A stretch of 64,000 nucleotides of DNA, from positions 12,493,170 through 12,557,169 of the forward strand of contig NC_051134.1 of the NCBI RefSeq assembly GCF_014839805.1, written 5' to 3'. Shown in pieces: positions 25,801 to 37,000 of the stretch; the stretch's first letter is position 1, and every line of letters begins with the position of its first letter. The DNA is from Manduca sexta (Eukaryota; Arthropoda; Insecta; Lepidoptera; Sphingidae). The notes beneath the pieces were generated by a model. It was not told where the DNA came from. It saw nothing but the letters and a program-made list of their open reading frames with translations, and searched no databases. A program made the position numbers and the translations under genes.

Positions 25801-28464
25801 AAACGCTGTCTGCATTGGTAAGGTTATCTGGATCGGTAGCTTAATATTATTTTTATTTATGATTCTACATTCAATACCATATTTTCTGCAGTACAGTCTA
25901 CTGCTGTTATTAAAATATAAATATCAACGAGAGAATCTCTTTCGCAATTTTATGATCTGTAGCCAAAAATGTCCATTAAATCCCTATTAACATGCAACAT
26001 AAATCAAATTAGTCGGATGCCCTTGTTTATATCTGTTTTGGCATGTCGAGATTACGCTACAAACAACGCGGAGTGGTGCAACCTAGATGCGTATGACTGA
26101 TTGCGTCTTTCATAAAGCCAATTTATTACGAGGGCAAATCCGAGTAAACCGAGCTACATGCAACTTTTCACTTTTGAGCTTTTTGTCCTTAAACAACGGT
26201 CTTGCGACACCAATAGTTGTAAGAGCAAAATATTTGGATAAAAACGTATTTGAATTCGTATTAAATTTACAAGCGGTTTAAATATAGTATCCAATAATAT
26301 TCTAATATAAGCAAAGATAATTTACCGTGGGTTCTTTGCAGATTTCCTCTATCAACATCGGGTTGCCTTCGATGGAGCTACTTCTGAAGTTGAAGTTTTG
26401 GATACATGTGGATGTGCGGTAATTAATTTTTTTTATTATGCTACTTTACCAATAAATATCTCGTTATATGTATTCTTACCATATTATAGTGATTATAGAA
26501 TTGTAAAAAATCTAGATTAAAAAAATGGTAATAAAGATCAAAATAACTTTTACTGATATATATGACACATCTGATCAAAGTTAACATGGCATCTGTCAAC
26601 TCCTGGGCTGATCATACCTCAAAATTGTCATCTACGTTCACTCGCAATTTTTTATACTTTGTACTTGTACGTAAACTTCCGTAACAACAAGCCAATCCTC
26701 ATTTGGATCGATGCTTAATTAATCCTGTCCTTGCTTCTGGTTGAAGAACTTTACTCATTCTCTGTTGGTTACGGTATTACCGTTTGGAGATTTTCATTTG
26801 TATGATGTATGTTTATGTTAATTCATTGGACGGCGCAATTCCTTTACCACCTGTTGTACCTGGAACGAAAATGGATCCGGTGAAATAGTGTTTATAGCAT
26901 CGTAAATTTCGAATGTACCAACATCTATTACTATTTATTACCTTCTTTAAAGAAAATGTACATTATTTATGGGTAATATGCACTGGATTCTAAATTTCTA
27001 ATAACTAAGATTCCTTGTAAAATTATAATTTGTTCTACATTCATCAGACAGTTATCATATATAGGATCGGAGATTAAATATATTTGTGGTTTAAATTTAG
27101 ATTAATAAGAAACATGTTAATTACATTTGGATATTTACATTTGTAGTACTTATAACAAATATTCAATTATATTATAAAACCTTGAATATAACATTTCAAA
27201 ATTAAATGTTTATAACCACGCATAATATTAGATAATTGGAAATACGTACCTATTCGAACAGTTTTGATTTGTTGCTTCAGCTAAGGAATGTCGCTTGTAT
27301 AATTTTTTTAATTGAAATCTCTTTATTTAGAAACGAGGCTGTCTAGCGGAGCATCTTCGATGGGGGGATGCATTTGCGGTGGTGTATTCGGTGTGCGACC
27401 GGCGCTCGTTCCTCGCGGCCGCGGAACTCTTGGCTTTGCTAGAGCGGACCAGGCTTCCTGGCTGCACCGCCGTCACCTTGCTGGGAAATAAAAGGGACTT
27501 GGAACATGCCAGGTAATTGATTGCTCCCTTTACGAATTACAGGTTTACTAGAAGTAATGTGTGCCGTTAATTTTTGTCTATTATAATCAATTCTATGAAC
27601 CTTGCAGAAACCGTTTCTATTAGGTCGAATTTCGATTATCTACGTTTTGATTGTAGGTTATTTCGTCATCACAATTATATAGAAGGGTCATGTAATAACG
27701 AAAAGTTGTTTTTGGTTGATTGATTGATCGACGCCCTTTTAAACAGAGTTGTGAAAGCAGAAGAAGGCCAAGAGCTATCATTGCGGTTTGGATGCCAGTT
27801 CTACGAGGTGTCCGCGGCGGAGTCATGCGCGGGCGCAGCGCTTGCGTTTCACGCGTTGTTGCGGGAGGCGCGCGCGCTCGCTCTCTTGCTACCTACGCCC
27901 AGGCGTAAGCTCGCCGCTTATTCTGTCTCTAAGGTTTGTATCTTATTAATAATTTATTTACATATCGATAACATAAAATATGATGTTAACCTAAATTAAA
28001 AGGTTAGCCGTAGTGTGAGACAATTACTTTGCAGTTTATCTGTTCATTGTGTTTGGCATTATCGCAGACCTTAATACACTAGGTACAATAATAACACAAA
28101 GTTATTGAGTTGATACTGGATACGTATATATTAATATATGCAGTAGAGCAGATCTAGCGGGAAGGATTATTTCTATAGCGGATGTAATTATACACGGCAT
28201 GTTGTAATCGTCTATAGTAGTTATGACATACACCACTTGTGACAAATTCTAGTATCACCAAGGTCGTTGTACGACAGGTGTAATTGCAATCGTTGAATAC
28301 GCAACTCTGATTGCAGATCAAGACATCTGATATAGATGACTTTGTCATCCATCACAACGCTGGCCGTGTAATATAATATGAATTGTAATTCACAGGTGAT
28401 CGGCACGATTCTCGGTTTGAGCAACAAAAGCGTGAGGAAGAAACGGCCATCGTTGAGCATATGA
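13814..28464 (+). CDS. RERG/RASL-like small Ras-family GTPase, six coding exons (span includes introns)
   Basis: Joining 13814-13877, 24999-25055, 26342-26418, 27331-27512, 27747-27933 and 28396-28464 gives 636 nt, i.e. 211 residues plus TGA, with every intron phase consistent. Seen: G1 P-loop GSSRCGKS (residues 14-21), a switch I region with Thr39 at the Ras Thr35 position, switch II start DTCGC (61-65), G4 NKRD (119-122) and G5 VSAAE (148-152). Ras Gly12 and Gly13 correspond to Ser16 and Arg17, and the catalytic Gln61 position is Cys65. The C-terminus is basic (KKRPSLSI) with no CAAX box, so lipid anchoring is not expected. Known: RERG, RASL11 and RASL12 proteins are about 200-250 residues long, commonly lack CAAX and depart from Ras in the catalytic residues. 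The stretch around HLRWGDAFAVVYSV resembles RERG and RASL12. Inference: a cytosolic or nuclear GTP-binding regulator with weak intrinsic hydrolysis. The exact orthologue within the group is not settled. The start is the first ATG after an in-frame TAA at 13790; a second ATG lies at 13820. Confidence 0.92.
15264..15299. repeat. Perfect hairpin, 17-bp arms and 2-base loop
   Basis: tgtattgcaaacttgtt (15264-15280) is exactly reverse-complemented at 15283-15299 within intron 1. It is too short and the loop too small for a microRNA precursor. It could extrude as a cruciform. Confidence 0.8.
16495..16640 (+). repeat. Degenerate repeat ('ctgatggtacttggtcaccacc' type)
   Basis: The words gatctgatggtacttggtca and ccaccacccatgaacgttta recall a common lepidopteran repeat that normally reads ctgatggtaagtggtcacca. 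Downstream, ttataagacaaactgggtag is also consistent. This is a single degraded copy in intron 1. Confidence 0.4.
19540..19690 (+). repeat. Dispersed repeat shared with 45470-45625
   Basis: gtggtgaagggtgccgaaaa, taataatatgcataaatgag, ctaatgataattatgtttta and attatggaaaggaagcc match, in order, gtggtgaagaaggacatttt, ctaatatgcatcaatgccgt, taatgataattagattttac and attacgaaaggaaaggcgca at 45470. The family is unnamed. Confidence 0.5.
21715..21930 (-). promoter_or_regulatory. GC-rich island with TATAAATA on the minus strand, inside intron 1
   Basis: A block of CpG-rich sequence (for example acaacgcgccgcgccgcggt) in otherwise AT-rich intron. Read on the minus strand, the island runs into a TATAAATA box at about 21780-21790, followed by TCGCGGCTGACATT at initiator distance. 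It may be an alternative GTPase promoter, an antisense promoter or an enhancer. The + strand ORF in it (21765-21956) resembles no protein I know. Confidence 0.3.
24999..25055 (+). CDS. GTPase exon 2 (helix 1 to switch I)
   Basis: Follows a pyrimidine-rich acceptor, ctttttgtttcag, and ends at GTATGT. It encodes the conserved stretch V-V-R-Y-L-T-K-R-Y-I-G-E-Y, matching helix alpha 1 of RERG-like proteins, and then S-S-T at switch I. A GT two bases upstream (ACAG|GTGGTA) is an alternative donor, but only the GTATGT donor keeps the frame into exon 3. Confidence 0.88.
25056..26341 (+). other. Intron 2 of the GTPase gene
   Basis: The donor is GTATGT. A degenerate interspersed repeat (25111-25325) starts about 55 bases after exon 2. 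A more GC-rich patch at about 25555-25690 contains short repeated words (gagtgccaa) but no coding frame that fits the gene. Confidence 0.75.
25111..25325 (+). repeat. Interspersed repeat, 'cttcgcccgtgtgaaagt' type
   Basis: Has the order ctagcgtcttcgcccgtgtg, tctcgggttaaaagtagcct, ggttctttccagcgtctcaa, actgtctccatacaattttt and tcgcattcagacagatggac, the widespread lepidopteran repeat of this type. A small 11-bp hairpin (25148-25158 with 25161-25171) sits inside. It lies in intron 2, just after exon 2. Confidence 0.6.
26342..26418 (+). CDS. GTPase exon 3 (beta 2-beta 3, switch II start)
   Basis: The acceptor is gttctttgcag and the donor GTAATT. It encodes D-F-L-Y-Q-H-R-V and then E-V-E-V-L-D-T-C-G-C-A. 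The last residues are the G3 box, with Cys63 and Cys65 where Ras has Ala59 and Gln61. It ends on a complete codon (residue 66). Confidence 0.88.
26419..27330 (+). other. Intron 3 of the GTPase gene
   Basis: AT-rich, GTAATT donor, ttatttag acceptor. No repeat or second gene was recognised in it. Introns 4 (27513-27746) and 5 (27934-28395) are short and equally featureless. Confidence 0.75.
27331..27512 (+). CDS. GTPase exon 4 (central G domain, NKxD)
   Basis: The acceptor is ctctttatttag and the donor AG|GTAATT. It is very GC-rich against its introns. It encodes residues 67-126 with H-L-R-W-G-D-A-F-A-V-V-Y-S-V, the most RERG/RASL12-like part, and the guanine-specificity motif N-K-R-D at 119-122. 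Confidence 0.92.
27747..27933 (+). CDS. GTPase exon 5 (G5 box, helix 5)
   Basis: The acceptor is ttttaaacag and the donor AAG|GTTTGT. It completes Arg127 and runs to Lys189. It includes V-V-K-A-E-E-G, a QFYEVSAAE segment (G5 box, SA at 149-150) and an Ala/Leu/Arg-rich helix 5. The Ala/Leu/Arg-rich part is the most GC-rich sequence of the gene. Confidence 0.92.
28396..28464 (+). CDS. GTPase exon 6 (C-terminal tail, stop)
   Basis: After the acceptor ttcacag the frame reads V-I-G-T-I-L-G-L and a basic tail S-V-R-K-K-R-P-S-L-S-I, then TGA at 28462. Phase 0 matches the exon 5 donor. I recall a KKRPSLSI-like ending from insect relatives, which supports this being the true terminus, but I could not check it. 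Confidence 0.82.
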   Translation: MIGTILGLSNKSVRKKRPSLSI

Positions 28465-29490
28465 TGTGTCGATCCGAGCACCGGAGGATCATGTTTACTC
28501 CGTGACAGGAGTTTTGTTTTATTTCTGTACAGAAACAGAAAGCTTTTGTTATCTCTGTCGATATAGTATCGGGGAGATTTGTTGACAGAGGCTCAGGAAT
28601 GGAGTTATCAGATGTGACTTTATGGCTGGACATGGATATACGAAGCAAGATTAGCCTGTTATGAAGGTTGCTATTTTATTTGTATAATGTACAGCTAATT
28701 TTGTATTAAGGCGGCTTTTTATACCCTGATAATGTTAAAGATGGGAACGATGAGGCAGAGCGCTACGTTCATGTTAGGGCTAAAATAAGATCTCGGAAAC
28801 CAGTTATACTTGAGGGCTAACCGTCTAAAGTATATCAAATAGCCGATATTCGAGTATAATCTGGTACTTGGCCCTTATTTTTTTTTGCTATATAAAGTAA
28901 TTCTTTTGATATAGCAAGAGGTATCATGCACCAGGTTTAGCAACAAGTACTACATTTTGTTGACGAAATATAGCTGGTGTCAATTTGTATATTTCTTTTG
29001 TTTCTTTTTTCAGAAACCTTTGTTTATTTCATTAATGTATTGTTAAGGGACTCCCACCAATTTCTAATATCGTACCACCAAAGCATGAGTAGGTTTATTC
29101 GTGCCGTATGTATGTACATAAGAGGTATGTAGGTATTTTGTATACATTTGTACCGCGCGTACTGTTTCATGTATATCACGATATAAAACAGGTTTTATAT
29201 AAAAATATTATTATATGTATGTAGTATTGTACCCGTAATGCAATGATATTAATTTATCCTAATTAAAACTGATTTTATTTGTAATTTTCGATTTTGTTTT
29301 ATAAGTAGCCTTATTAAATTACTGTTATGTTTTCAATCAGAATATCACCTATTATATAAAAGACTGAATATATTTAGGTACGGAATCTTGGATGAAGGAT
29401 ATATTGTACATGTATGAATGTTACGTTTCACGATTTTATCATATTTCCTTGTAATGAAACTGTGTAAAAATAAAATTTATAATGTATCTT
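28465..29490 (+). other. Probable 3' UTR of the GTPase gene
   Basis: No coding frame continues after the TGA. The first good AATAAA-type polyadenylation hexamer I see downstream on the + strand is at about 29469 (aaaaataaaattt). That would give a 3' UTR of about 1 kb. The end point is an inference. Confidence 0.35.
29469..29474 (+). terminator. Candidate poly(A) signal AATAAA
   Basis: AATAAA hexamer about 1 kb after the stop codon, followed by a GT/T-rich stretch (tcttggtgtttc) that would suit a downstream element. Such hexamers are frequent in AT-rich DNA. Confidence 0.3.
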
Positions 29491-32400
29491 GGTGTTTCAT
29501 TTAAATAATTCAAGGTCATTACATCAGTGAATATTAACACAAATTACATGTATGCGTATAAATATGTATGTAGGTAAATATAAATAGGTACAAATGGTTT
29601 TAACGCTATTAATTTAGATACGTCGAAAGCGGCCTTTAAATATATCGGTGGACTGATAAATACTATCGTGCTTTTCACTTCCTCGTGCCATAATTTTTCC
29701 AACGATAACAAACTGAGCCTATTAAACACTTTGAAAGTGAAATCAGATGCAAGTAGCGAGTTGATGTAAGGTTATTTGAACGCTAATGTCTCATTTGCCT
29801 GCAAATCTTTAGGTTTAACTTAGCTATGTGCCTATACACAGGCTGGGTAGTAAACACGGTGGTTAAACGGCAAATTAGTTATTTGAAGAACCATTTCTTT
29901 TTTATCTGGTATAGCAGGAAATTATAAATGATCGATTATGTGCAACAGCTAACTTTATACCAAGTTATATATTTAGTGTGGTTATTAAGCATCGTCATAA
30001 AATAAGGCACTGTCATATTAGATACGTTATAAGTAGCCTTAAAAATTCTCTAAATTAAAACATGGTCTTTTATATATTGTTCCACATCTCGTTTGAATTA
30101 TTTTATATTATGATCTATGTCTAGGTTTAAATATATTGGTATTAGCACTAACAAATAAATAACGAAATCTGCTATCGCCATCACAGCAACGCAAAACAGC
30201 ACATTAACAAGTATTATGAGGTATTTCTTAAGATTTTCAGAATTGAGACAAACAAAGTTATGAACAAACACCGTGAAATACCCATAACAAGGATATAAAC
30301 AGAAACGTGAGCACTAAAGAATACTAAGCTTATCTAAATAGTAGTCACGTGTGGCAAGCCTTCCGTCACCTCGCCCTAACGAGCATAAATTTCAACAAAT
30401 GTTACTAGCTTGCCAGTTTGACAGTTATAATGGTAACTTACTGGTACATCGATGCCTTTCACCGGTTAATAAAGATCCACTTTTCTATCAACAATCCGAG
30501 AAACTTGCATATTCATGTAGCATGCAAATACATGCTTGTTAGGTCTTAATATTGCGCAAAATTATTACTATTAAAGCATTATGGTCTATAAATTGGCTGT
30601 AGATAGTGAAGTGATTGCCTAGATTTACTGGATGTCAAGCGCTAGGCTATTACTTTAGGGCTATTTTGCTCGGACATAGTGAAAGTATTGTTTTTTTGTA
30701 TTTGGTGTAAGAGAAAATGGGTCATCTGATAAGTGATCACAGCCGTTCATAAATATCTATATCGGAGGGATTATCGGTGCCTTGCATAATCTTGACGTAT
30801 CAATAGGTTCTTTTCTATAGGCCCAGAAATATCTAATAGTGCTGCATCTGTTTTCTTTGTCATATAAAAGAAAATTCGAAACATCATGGAGTCATTAATG
30901 ATTGCATTTTAGTGTAAAAAATATATACATTTGATAGAAGTACTGATGTTAGATAATAGTTAGTTATGGCAGACACGAAAAAATTAATAATGCGTACAAT
31001 TCAATGCTATATTGAGAATTTGTAACGAGCATTCGTTCACTAGTTTTCAAGGTTGATTTTAGGCAGATAGCCGATATATTGATAAACACATAAAACAAAA
31101 TGGCAACATTGAGGCCTAGTAAAGAGATAATGAGAAAGTAGATGTAGCTGATTTTTAGTCAACGATTATTTTACTTGACAAAGTAACAGCTATAGATCAA
31201 TACAATAAATCTTTGTCATTCTCTATCGACTGGTTTAAAAGAGTTGAATAAATACAACGCATTAATTTAGTCGTACTTAGTGTAGCGACTTATCTTAGAA
31301 ACTACTTTTTTGTTCTATAAACGACGGCCACATCCTATCGCAATAATCTCCGTGGTTCAAAAGGTCACGTCACGGTCTTGACAAATAGATTGGCCGACAC
31401 CTTATCTTATAGATTAATAAGATTGATCACTACTACGGTAGTAAATGTTGAATTAAATATGAACAGAAAACGTTTCGCGATTAGATGCCATTCGCAGAAA
31501 TCTGTTGTGATATTACGATCTATTTTCGTTCTTAACAGGTGGAGATCGCATTCTTCAATCAGCACATTAATAACATATTCAGCACATGTGTACATTGGCG
31601 TGGAATCTAAATATTTCATTTAGTTACTGCCAAAAATTTTATACAATACCACATAATTGGTACGAATGGTAATAATTTACGATCTTATAAACCTACATGT
31701 GAAAGAGTTCGCTTTAAGTTTTTTACTGTAAATATTTAGTAAATTCTCGAAGCCTCTATGGACTCTTTTTATTACACATGAATACTTCGCATTTTTACTT
31801 GGTGATTAATTTCTATATACGGTCATTATATAGGTATTTTTTTTACATGATGCCGTAATATAAGAATATGACTAGTATATAATTTATCAGCCGCCATAAT
31901 AATTATTATGCCAAATTCCTGATTGTAAGAAATCAAATGTGCCTAGAATTAACGGTACATAAATTTGACATCTGTATACTTCATAGATTTACTGCAAAAG
32001 CCCCATCTTGAAAATCCGACACATTGATCTCCTTTTTCTTTTTTTCCACATAAAAACTACATCATATGAACATGTCCGTATAATGAGATTGATTTTACTA
32101 CTTCCTACTTTAATTAATCTCTCAAAGACTGACACTCGTAAAGATGAACTCCGACAGGATACATGTTTTCTAATTAACACTTTGTGTGTGTTCCCACAGG
32201 ATAAATAGTGGTGCCACCCACCAGATTTCAACAAGAGGGATTTAAATTGCACGGCATTCACATGTTCCCGGAGTCAATGCTGGCTTTATAAATGATGAAT
32301 GTGTTCCTTTTAGCGCTCGGTAACAAACACAAATAGGTACAATGCACTGCTCAAAACATGGCAGAAGTCGCTGCATCAACTGCATATAAAATGATTTCTT

Positions 32401-33048
32401 TCATTCCAGGTGTTCGTGATAATTTGTGAGATATTTATGAGCTTCTCATTATAACTTTTATTTTTAAGTTTACGAAATTAAACAATAAAAATAATTCTAT
32501 GGTAAGGAAACCACCTAGTTGTATAAAAAATAGTGGAGTGCTTCGAGCTTTTCATAAACATTTTTAGAAAAAGACATTATGAAGAAATGAACATGGTTGT
32601 CGATAAAGCATAAAATTTTAAATACCAAGGTTAAATACTATCAGATTAAAGTTGCAACTCTGACAGCTGATTTTGTAAAACGCATTCACTCTAATTAAAG
32701 GCAAAGTCAAGAATGTTTGGAATTTATTTTATCGGCTAGTGGCCATCAAACCTTTATGTCTGTAACTCAGCTGAAGGAGCGGGTTCCATTTCAATGTCGT
32801 ATTAACTAACTTTCTATTTATTCGCTGTGATCAATTTTGATCCTTGATATGATAGACCATTGTGTTAGAGGTTATTAGAATTTATATTTCGTGTAATGCT
32901 GCTTTGTTTAAGAATTGATAAGTTCATAATAAGATTTAATTTAAAAGTTGTCTAGTGTTGCTTATGTTTATGTTTATGTTTATGTTAGGTATTGTATGCA
33001 ATCGAAAGAATAATGCATAGGTAATAGCACCTTTATTTATAATAGTAC
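29491..33048. other. Gene-free AT-rich sequence
   Basis: Only short ORFs of 60-90 codons, none recognised, and a short (GTTTAT)n run at about 32960-32985. Confidence 0.5.
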
Positions 33049-33235
33049 TAGCTTTTGCCCGCAGTTTCACCAGCGTGTAATAGGTTTTCTGGGGTAAAAG
33101 TCCCGCTGTTTATTTTCTCGGAATAAAAACTACCCTATGTCCTCTGGTACCCTGATTTCAAATTATCTCCATACTGCATAATTCTTGAGTTTATCGCATT
33201 CAGACAGGCAGGGACATCGTTTTATAATATTTTAG
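33049..33235 (+). repeat. Interspersed repeat, same type as 25111
   Basis: tagcttttgcccgcagtttc, ggggtaaaagtcccgctgtt, aactaccctatgtcctctgg and gagtttatcgcattcagaca match the order of words at 25111-25325. The shared phrase gagtttatcgcattcagaca is identical in both. Confidence 0.6.
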
Positions 33236-33248
33236 GATTAGTGATGTG

Positions 33249-33333
33249 ATCTACGGCCGTTTTTAAAAACGATTCCAATCTTAATCTGGTATTGTAGATT
33301 AAGATTGGAATCGTTTTTAAAACGGCCGTAGAT
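33249..33333. repeat. Near-perfect foldback palindrome, 39/38-bp arms
   Basis: The left arm starts atctacggccgtttttaaaa (33249-33287) and the right arm ends cgtttttaaaacggccgtag (33296-33333). They are reverse complements except for a one-base length difference in the A/T run, with an 8-base loop. There is no coding capacity. It may be a short foldback element or an inverted-repeat residue of a larger one. Confidence 0.75.
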
Positions 33334-33374
33334 TCCGAGAATGAACCAATCAATAACTATTTTGAACCATGTTA

Positions 33375-33468
33375 ACCATGTTGCCGCTTCCAATAGGTCG
33401 AACTGGAAAGCTTTTGGGGAGGCCTACGTTCAACAGTGGACATCCTGCGGCTGATGATGATGATGATG
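33375..33468 (+). pseudogene. RTE-type LINE tail, very short
   Basis: Nineteen codons (33395-33454), N-W-K-A-F-G-E-A-Y-V-Q-Q-W-T-S-C-G and stop, followed by (GAT)n. This is the same C-terminus as at 3701 but with the Y-V-Q-Q-W-T-S end intact. It is a 5'-truncated insertion that directly follows a foldback palindrome at 33249-33333. Confidence 0.65.
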
Positions 33469-33894
33469 AACCCTGTAAAAAAAACTTTGTTCTAATTTGT
33501 CCATTTTTGATAGGGATCGAAAAGCGATCGGTATCATTTATTGAAAGTGGCGGTTAACCTTTTCAAGTAATTCTACAGACAAATACAAACCAAAAATACT
33601 TGCAATGTTAGTCATGATTATAGCTTAGTTTGGATGTTTATAAATTCTATTAATATCGTGATTATGATTTGCGAGGAGAACAATAAATGGACCAGTTACG
33701 ACATTGCTGTCCTTGTGATGTTGTTATATTGAATGACCACTCCTAGCAGTACTATCTATAAGGTTATTGTGATAACTTGGTTAGAAAATGTATTTAACTT
33801 ACTAGATACCAGGTGAATATGAATAAAGATATTATCTAATAAATGTAACAATTTATTGTTAGTACGTAGCCTGTTGTAACAAAGTGCTTCTACT

Positions 33895-34010
33895 ATGCTA
33901 TACTTAAATTAGATAAGAAGCGATAGACGTACAAATGTGGAACGGACTATCGAGACAAAGGTCTCTGGATCAGTCCGAGGGCAAGCAACTCTGATTTTTT
34001 AAATTATGGG
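33895..34010 (+). mobile_element. Degenerate family A SINE head
   Basis: gtggaacggactatcgagac followed by aaaggtctctggatcagtcc and caactctgattttt lines up with the first 90 bases of the SINEs at 40726 and 45748, with substitutions in the B box. The 3' body is missing. Confidence 0.5.
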
Positions 34011-37000
34011 ACCATATTATAATCTTTGTTAATTACCACATAGCTAAAACAATGAATGAAAATAGTTAGAGAAAATTGCATACCTAACCCTGCTGAGATA
34101 GCGAAGAGGACCAAAGCTATAAACTCTCTTAATGGCAGTTAGAAAAAATAATAATAACATAACTAAAATAGTTTATACGTTATTCACAGCAATGTCTATA
34201 AAGTTCTAGCAAGCGTATTAAAATTATAATAACATCATTACGTCTCATTTCATCGTTTGCTTCAAACTACCACAAACAAGTTCCCATTGATTGGAACTCT
34301 CGCAGCTTACAAGAAAGCTACTGCTTAAACCAACTGCATAACCCGGCTATATATTTTCCAATTCAAAATAGCGGAGACATTACCATTGATTAGTACTAAT
34401 AATAGGTTCGGAGAAACTAGGCGGACGCATCAGGGGCTGAGATAAAATGGCGCCTGCATGACAGTTGATATCTAACGTTGACTATCTGTATTATGCAAAT
34501 GTCCGCTCAGGAAGTCGCTGCATCCGTCTCAGATTTAATGCAATGAGGTAAAAATTATAGGTAGGAGATCTAAATCCAATGGGACGTTTTAGATATTAGA
34601 ATGTGTTTATTTATTAGGATTTTTGTAACTTTATGTTCGGTTTTAATCATTATGATAATAGTAAAATTCTTTAGCTTTAAATTTTAGGTAAAGGTAGACT
34701 TGATTAAATTGGTCTAGCTCTCGATAGTAAGACACTGATGTATGTATGCTGCATGCTGTATGTAGTATGCTTCATTTTATCTAAAATAAACAAACGAAAA
34801 AACTCTTCAATAGCTACCTGAACTCAAAGCACAAACTATGAGTTGGCATAATGCTACAAATTATCATTAAGTTTCCTCTGATAATTATCTAGATTTGTAA
34901 CTAGGGAAGATTTATTGAATCTTAATAGTGATATAAATAAGTTAAAAGTCATCTCAGATGTCCCATTAGATTAGCTTCTCTTGTGTGGAATTGTTTCTGG
35001 AAATACAAAGTTCAATGTGCCAAATTCCTGTCATACAAACAGTGAGACGATGCTTTTAATTTTATCGGTTAGCCGAAGCGGCAACGTTGCGCAAATTAAC
35101 ACTTGCCTGCGGGCGTCCTCTAATATATTAAAAATGATTTTGGAATACAGTTATACAGCACTAATTGATTTAAAATATTACTTATTTTATATGCAAAGAT
35201 ACAAAAGTTTTTAGACTAAATCATTAAGACTAATTTCAAAATCTACCCAACACTGTAATGATCATTAAAATTTATAATCAACTGTTTTGAAATAATCCAT
35301 TGTTTGGTCGATTTCGCTCTGGCGGGAGAAGGTTTCTATTGCAGCCATAACATTACCATAAAAACACCAATCACCGTCCCACACGTGACTTAATTCCAAA
35401 TATTCTCGATAAACATCACTGTAATGTATTATGGTCATTTTATACTGTCACATTCAACACCTATAATACAATAAAATGTTATTAATAAAACCGCGCTGCA
35501 TTCCACAGTCTCGTAATATAGAGATAGTATGGTAATAATCAAAATATTTCCCTATCCATTGACTTAAATGGATTTTAACATTACTTCAGCTTTATTGTCT
35601 CGATTGGCTTGTGTACTATTAGGATTGCGTGCAGTTTCGCCTTCGCTATGCACAATTTTAAATATGACTCCAAGTATTTTACCTTTAAGGTTTGTTTTTG
35701 AATAACTATGACGACTGTTTCTTAGCTTATTTTGGATTTAAATTAAATAGCGGCGCCAGAGAGGGCGCGTATCGTGGCGTGCACGATGCGCACACTGAAA
35801 ATGGCACATTATCATAATGCAATATGCGGAATGTTAGTGATGACCGCATAAGGCATATGGCTTTAGATATTCAAATACCAATAACTATTTTAAGGAAGAA
35901 GATAATTTCGTAACCGTGTCATAGTTTTGTATTAGCCGTGTAACAATCGATTTGGCAGAGGTTACGATCCAAACCGAGTGGATTAATGAGTGAGTTAATC
36001 CCCGTCAGTTGTGTTGGGGACCTATTCGTGGTGCTTGCGACATCGCTTCAACGGCCGGTGTGACATAACACGCGAAATAAGTCACGCTAATCAAAATATT
36101 TTTGTTGAAATAGTTGGCTTTGGAATCAGCGGTTAAAAATGTGGGATCGATTTGCAATTTAAATATAGTCTGTTGAAAAAGATAAAACGAATATGAAATA
36201 ATTTTGCATTGCAGATGTGGGCAAGTATTTTCATTGCGATGTTATTGAATTTATTAAATATAATGATGGTTAATTATTTTGTTGATTTAAAAATTACTTA
36301 CCTAGTTTATTATTAATTTGCTTTGACTTCTGTTACCGAGCACTCAACAGATGTTGCACTATTATAATTACCTTATTTGTCAAAGTAATTATAGCATATT
36401 TCGACCGAGAAGCTAATAAGGGTAAAACTGTGGTTTTACAAGGGAATTGATTCCAGGATCGGTCTAATAAAAAGGTATGTGAATTTCTAGATACGTAAGT
36501 TTTTTTGGGGAAATAAGGCGATAGACTTGCATTCTTTTATTCATAGAGAAATTTACTACAAGGAATGTAGGTACTTTGAACAGTTTTGCTTACCCTTTTC
36601 AAAATACAGATGCCACAATGTATTATTTATTTTTAAGTAACATTTAAAAATAAGAATTAAAAGTGCCTGTATACGATGTACCACACAATCCAAATCCTAG
36701 AATGCAAGTACAAAGCAAACGTGTAAATGTTCGCACCATGTTTTTGTCAAATTTTATTGCAGTATTGAATTATAGCTTCAAGATAACTTATCCTTACTAA
36801 TATCTTATCTTTATTAATATGGTAACTAACATCTTTACAACGTGGTGAAGAATGGAAAACATCGAATTAGAACCGTAAAGATGTCGACGGTAAAATTTTA
36901 ACTGTACTTAAAAATAGTTCTGTTAAGAGCTTTACAGGTAATAAAAATGTTATTTTCTTTCATAACTGCACTAGCTCACTTGCGGCTATTTGTAATTCGT

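Noticed and set aside
27720..27999. ORFs of 62 and 91 codons over exon 5
   Set aside because: The 91-codon one is the true exon frame extended into the introns on both sides; the other is a shadow frame.
28154..28648. Three minus-strand ORFs around exon 6
   Set aside because: They overlap the terminal GTPase exon and its 3' UTR in antisense and carry no recognisable motif.
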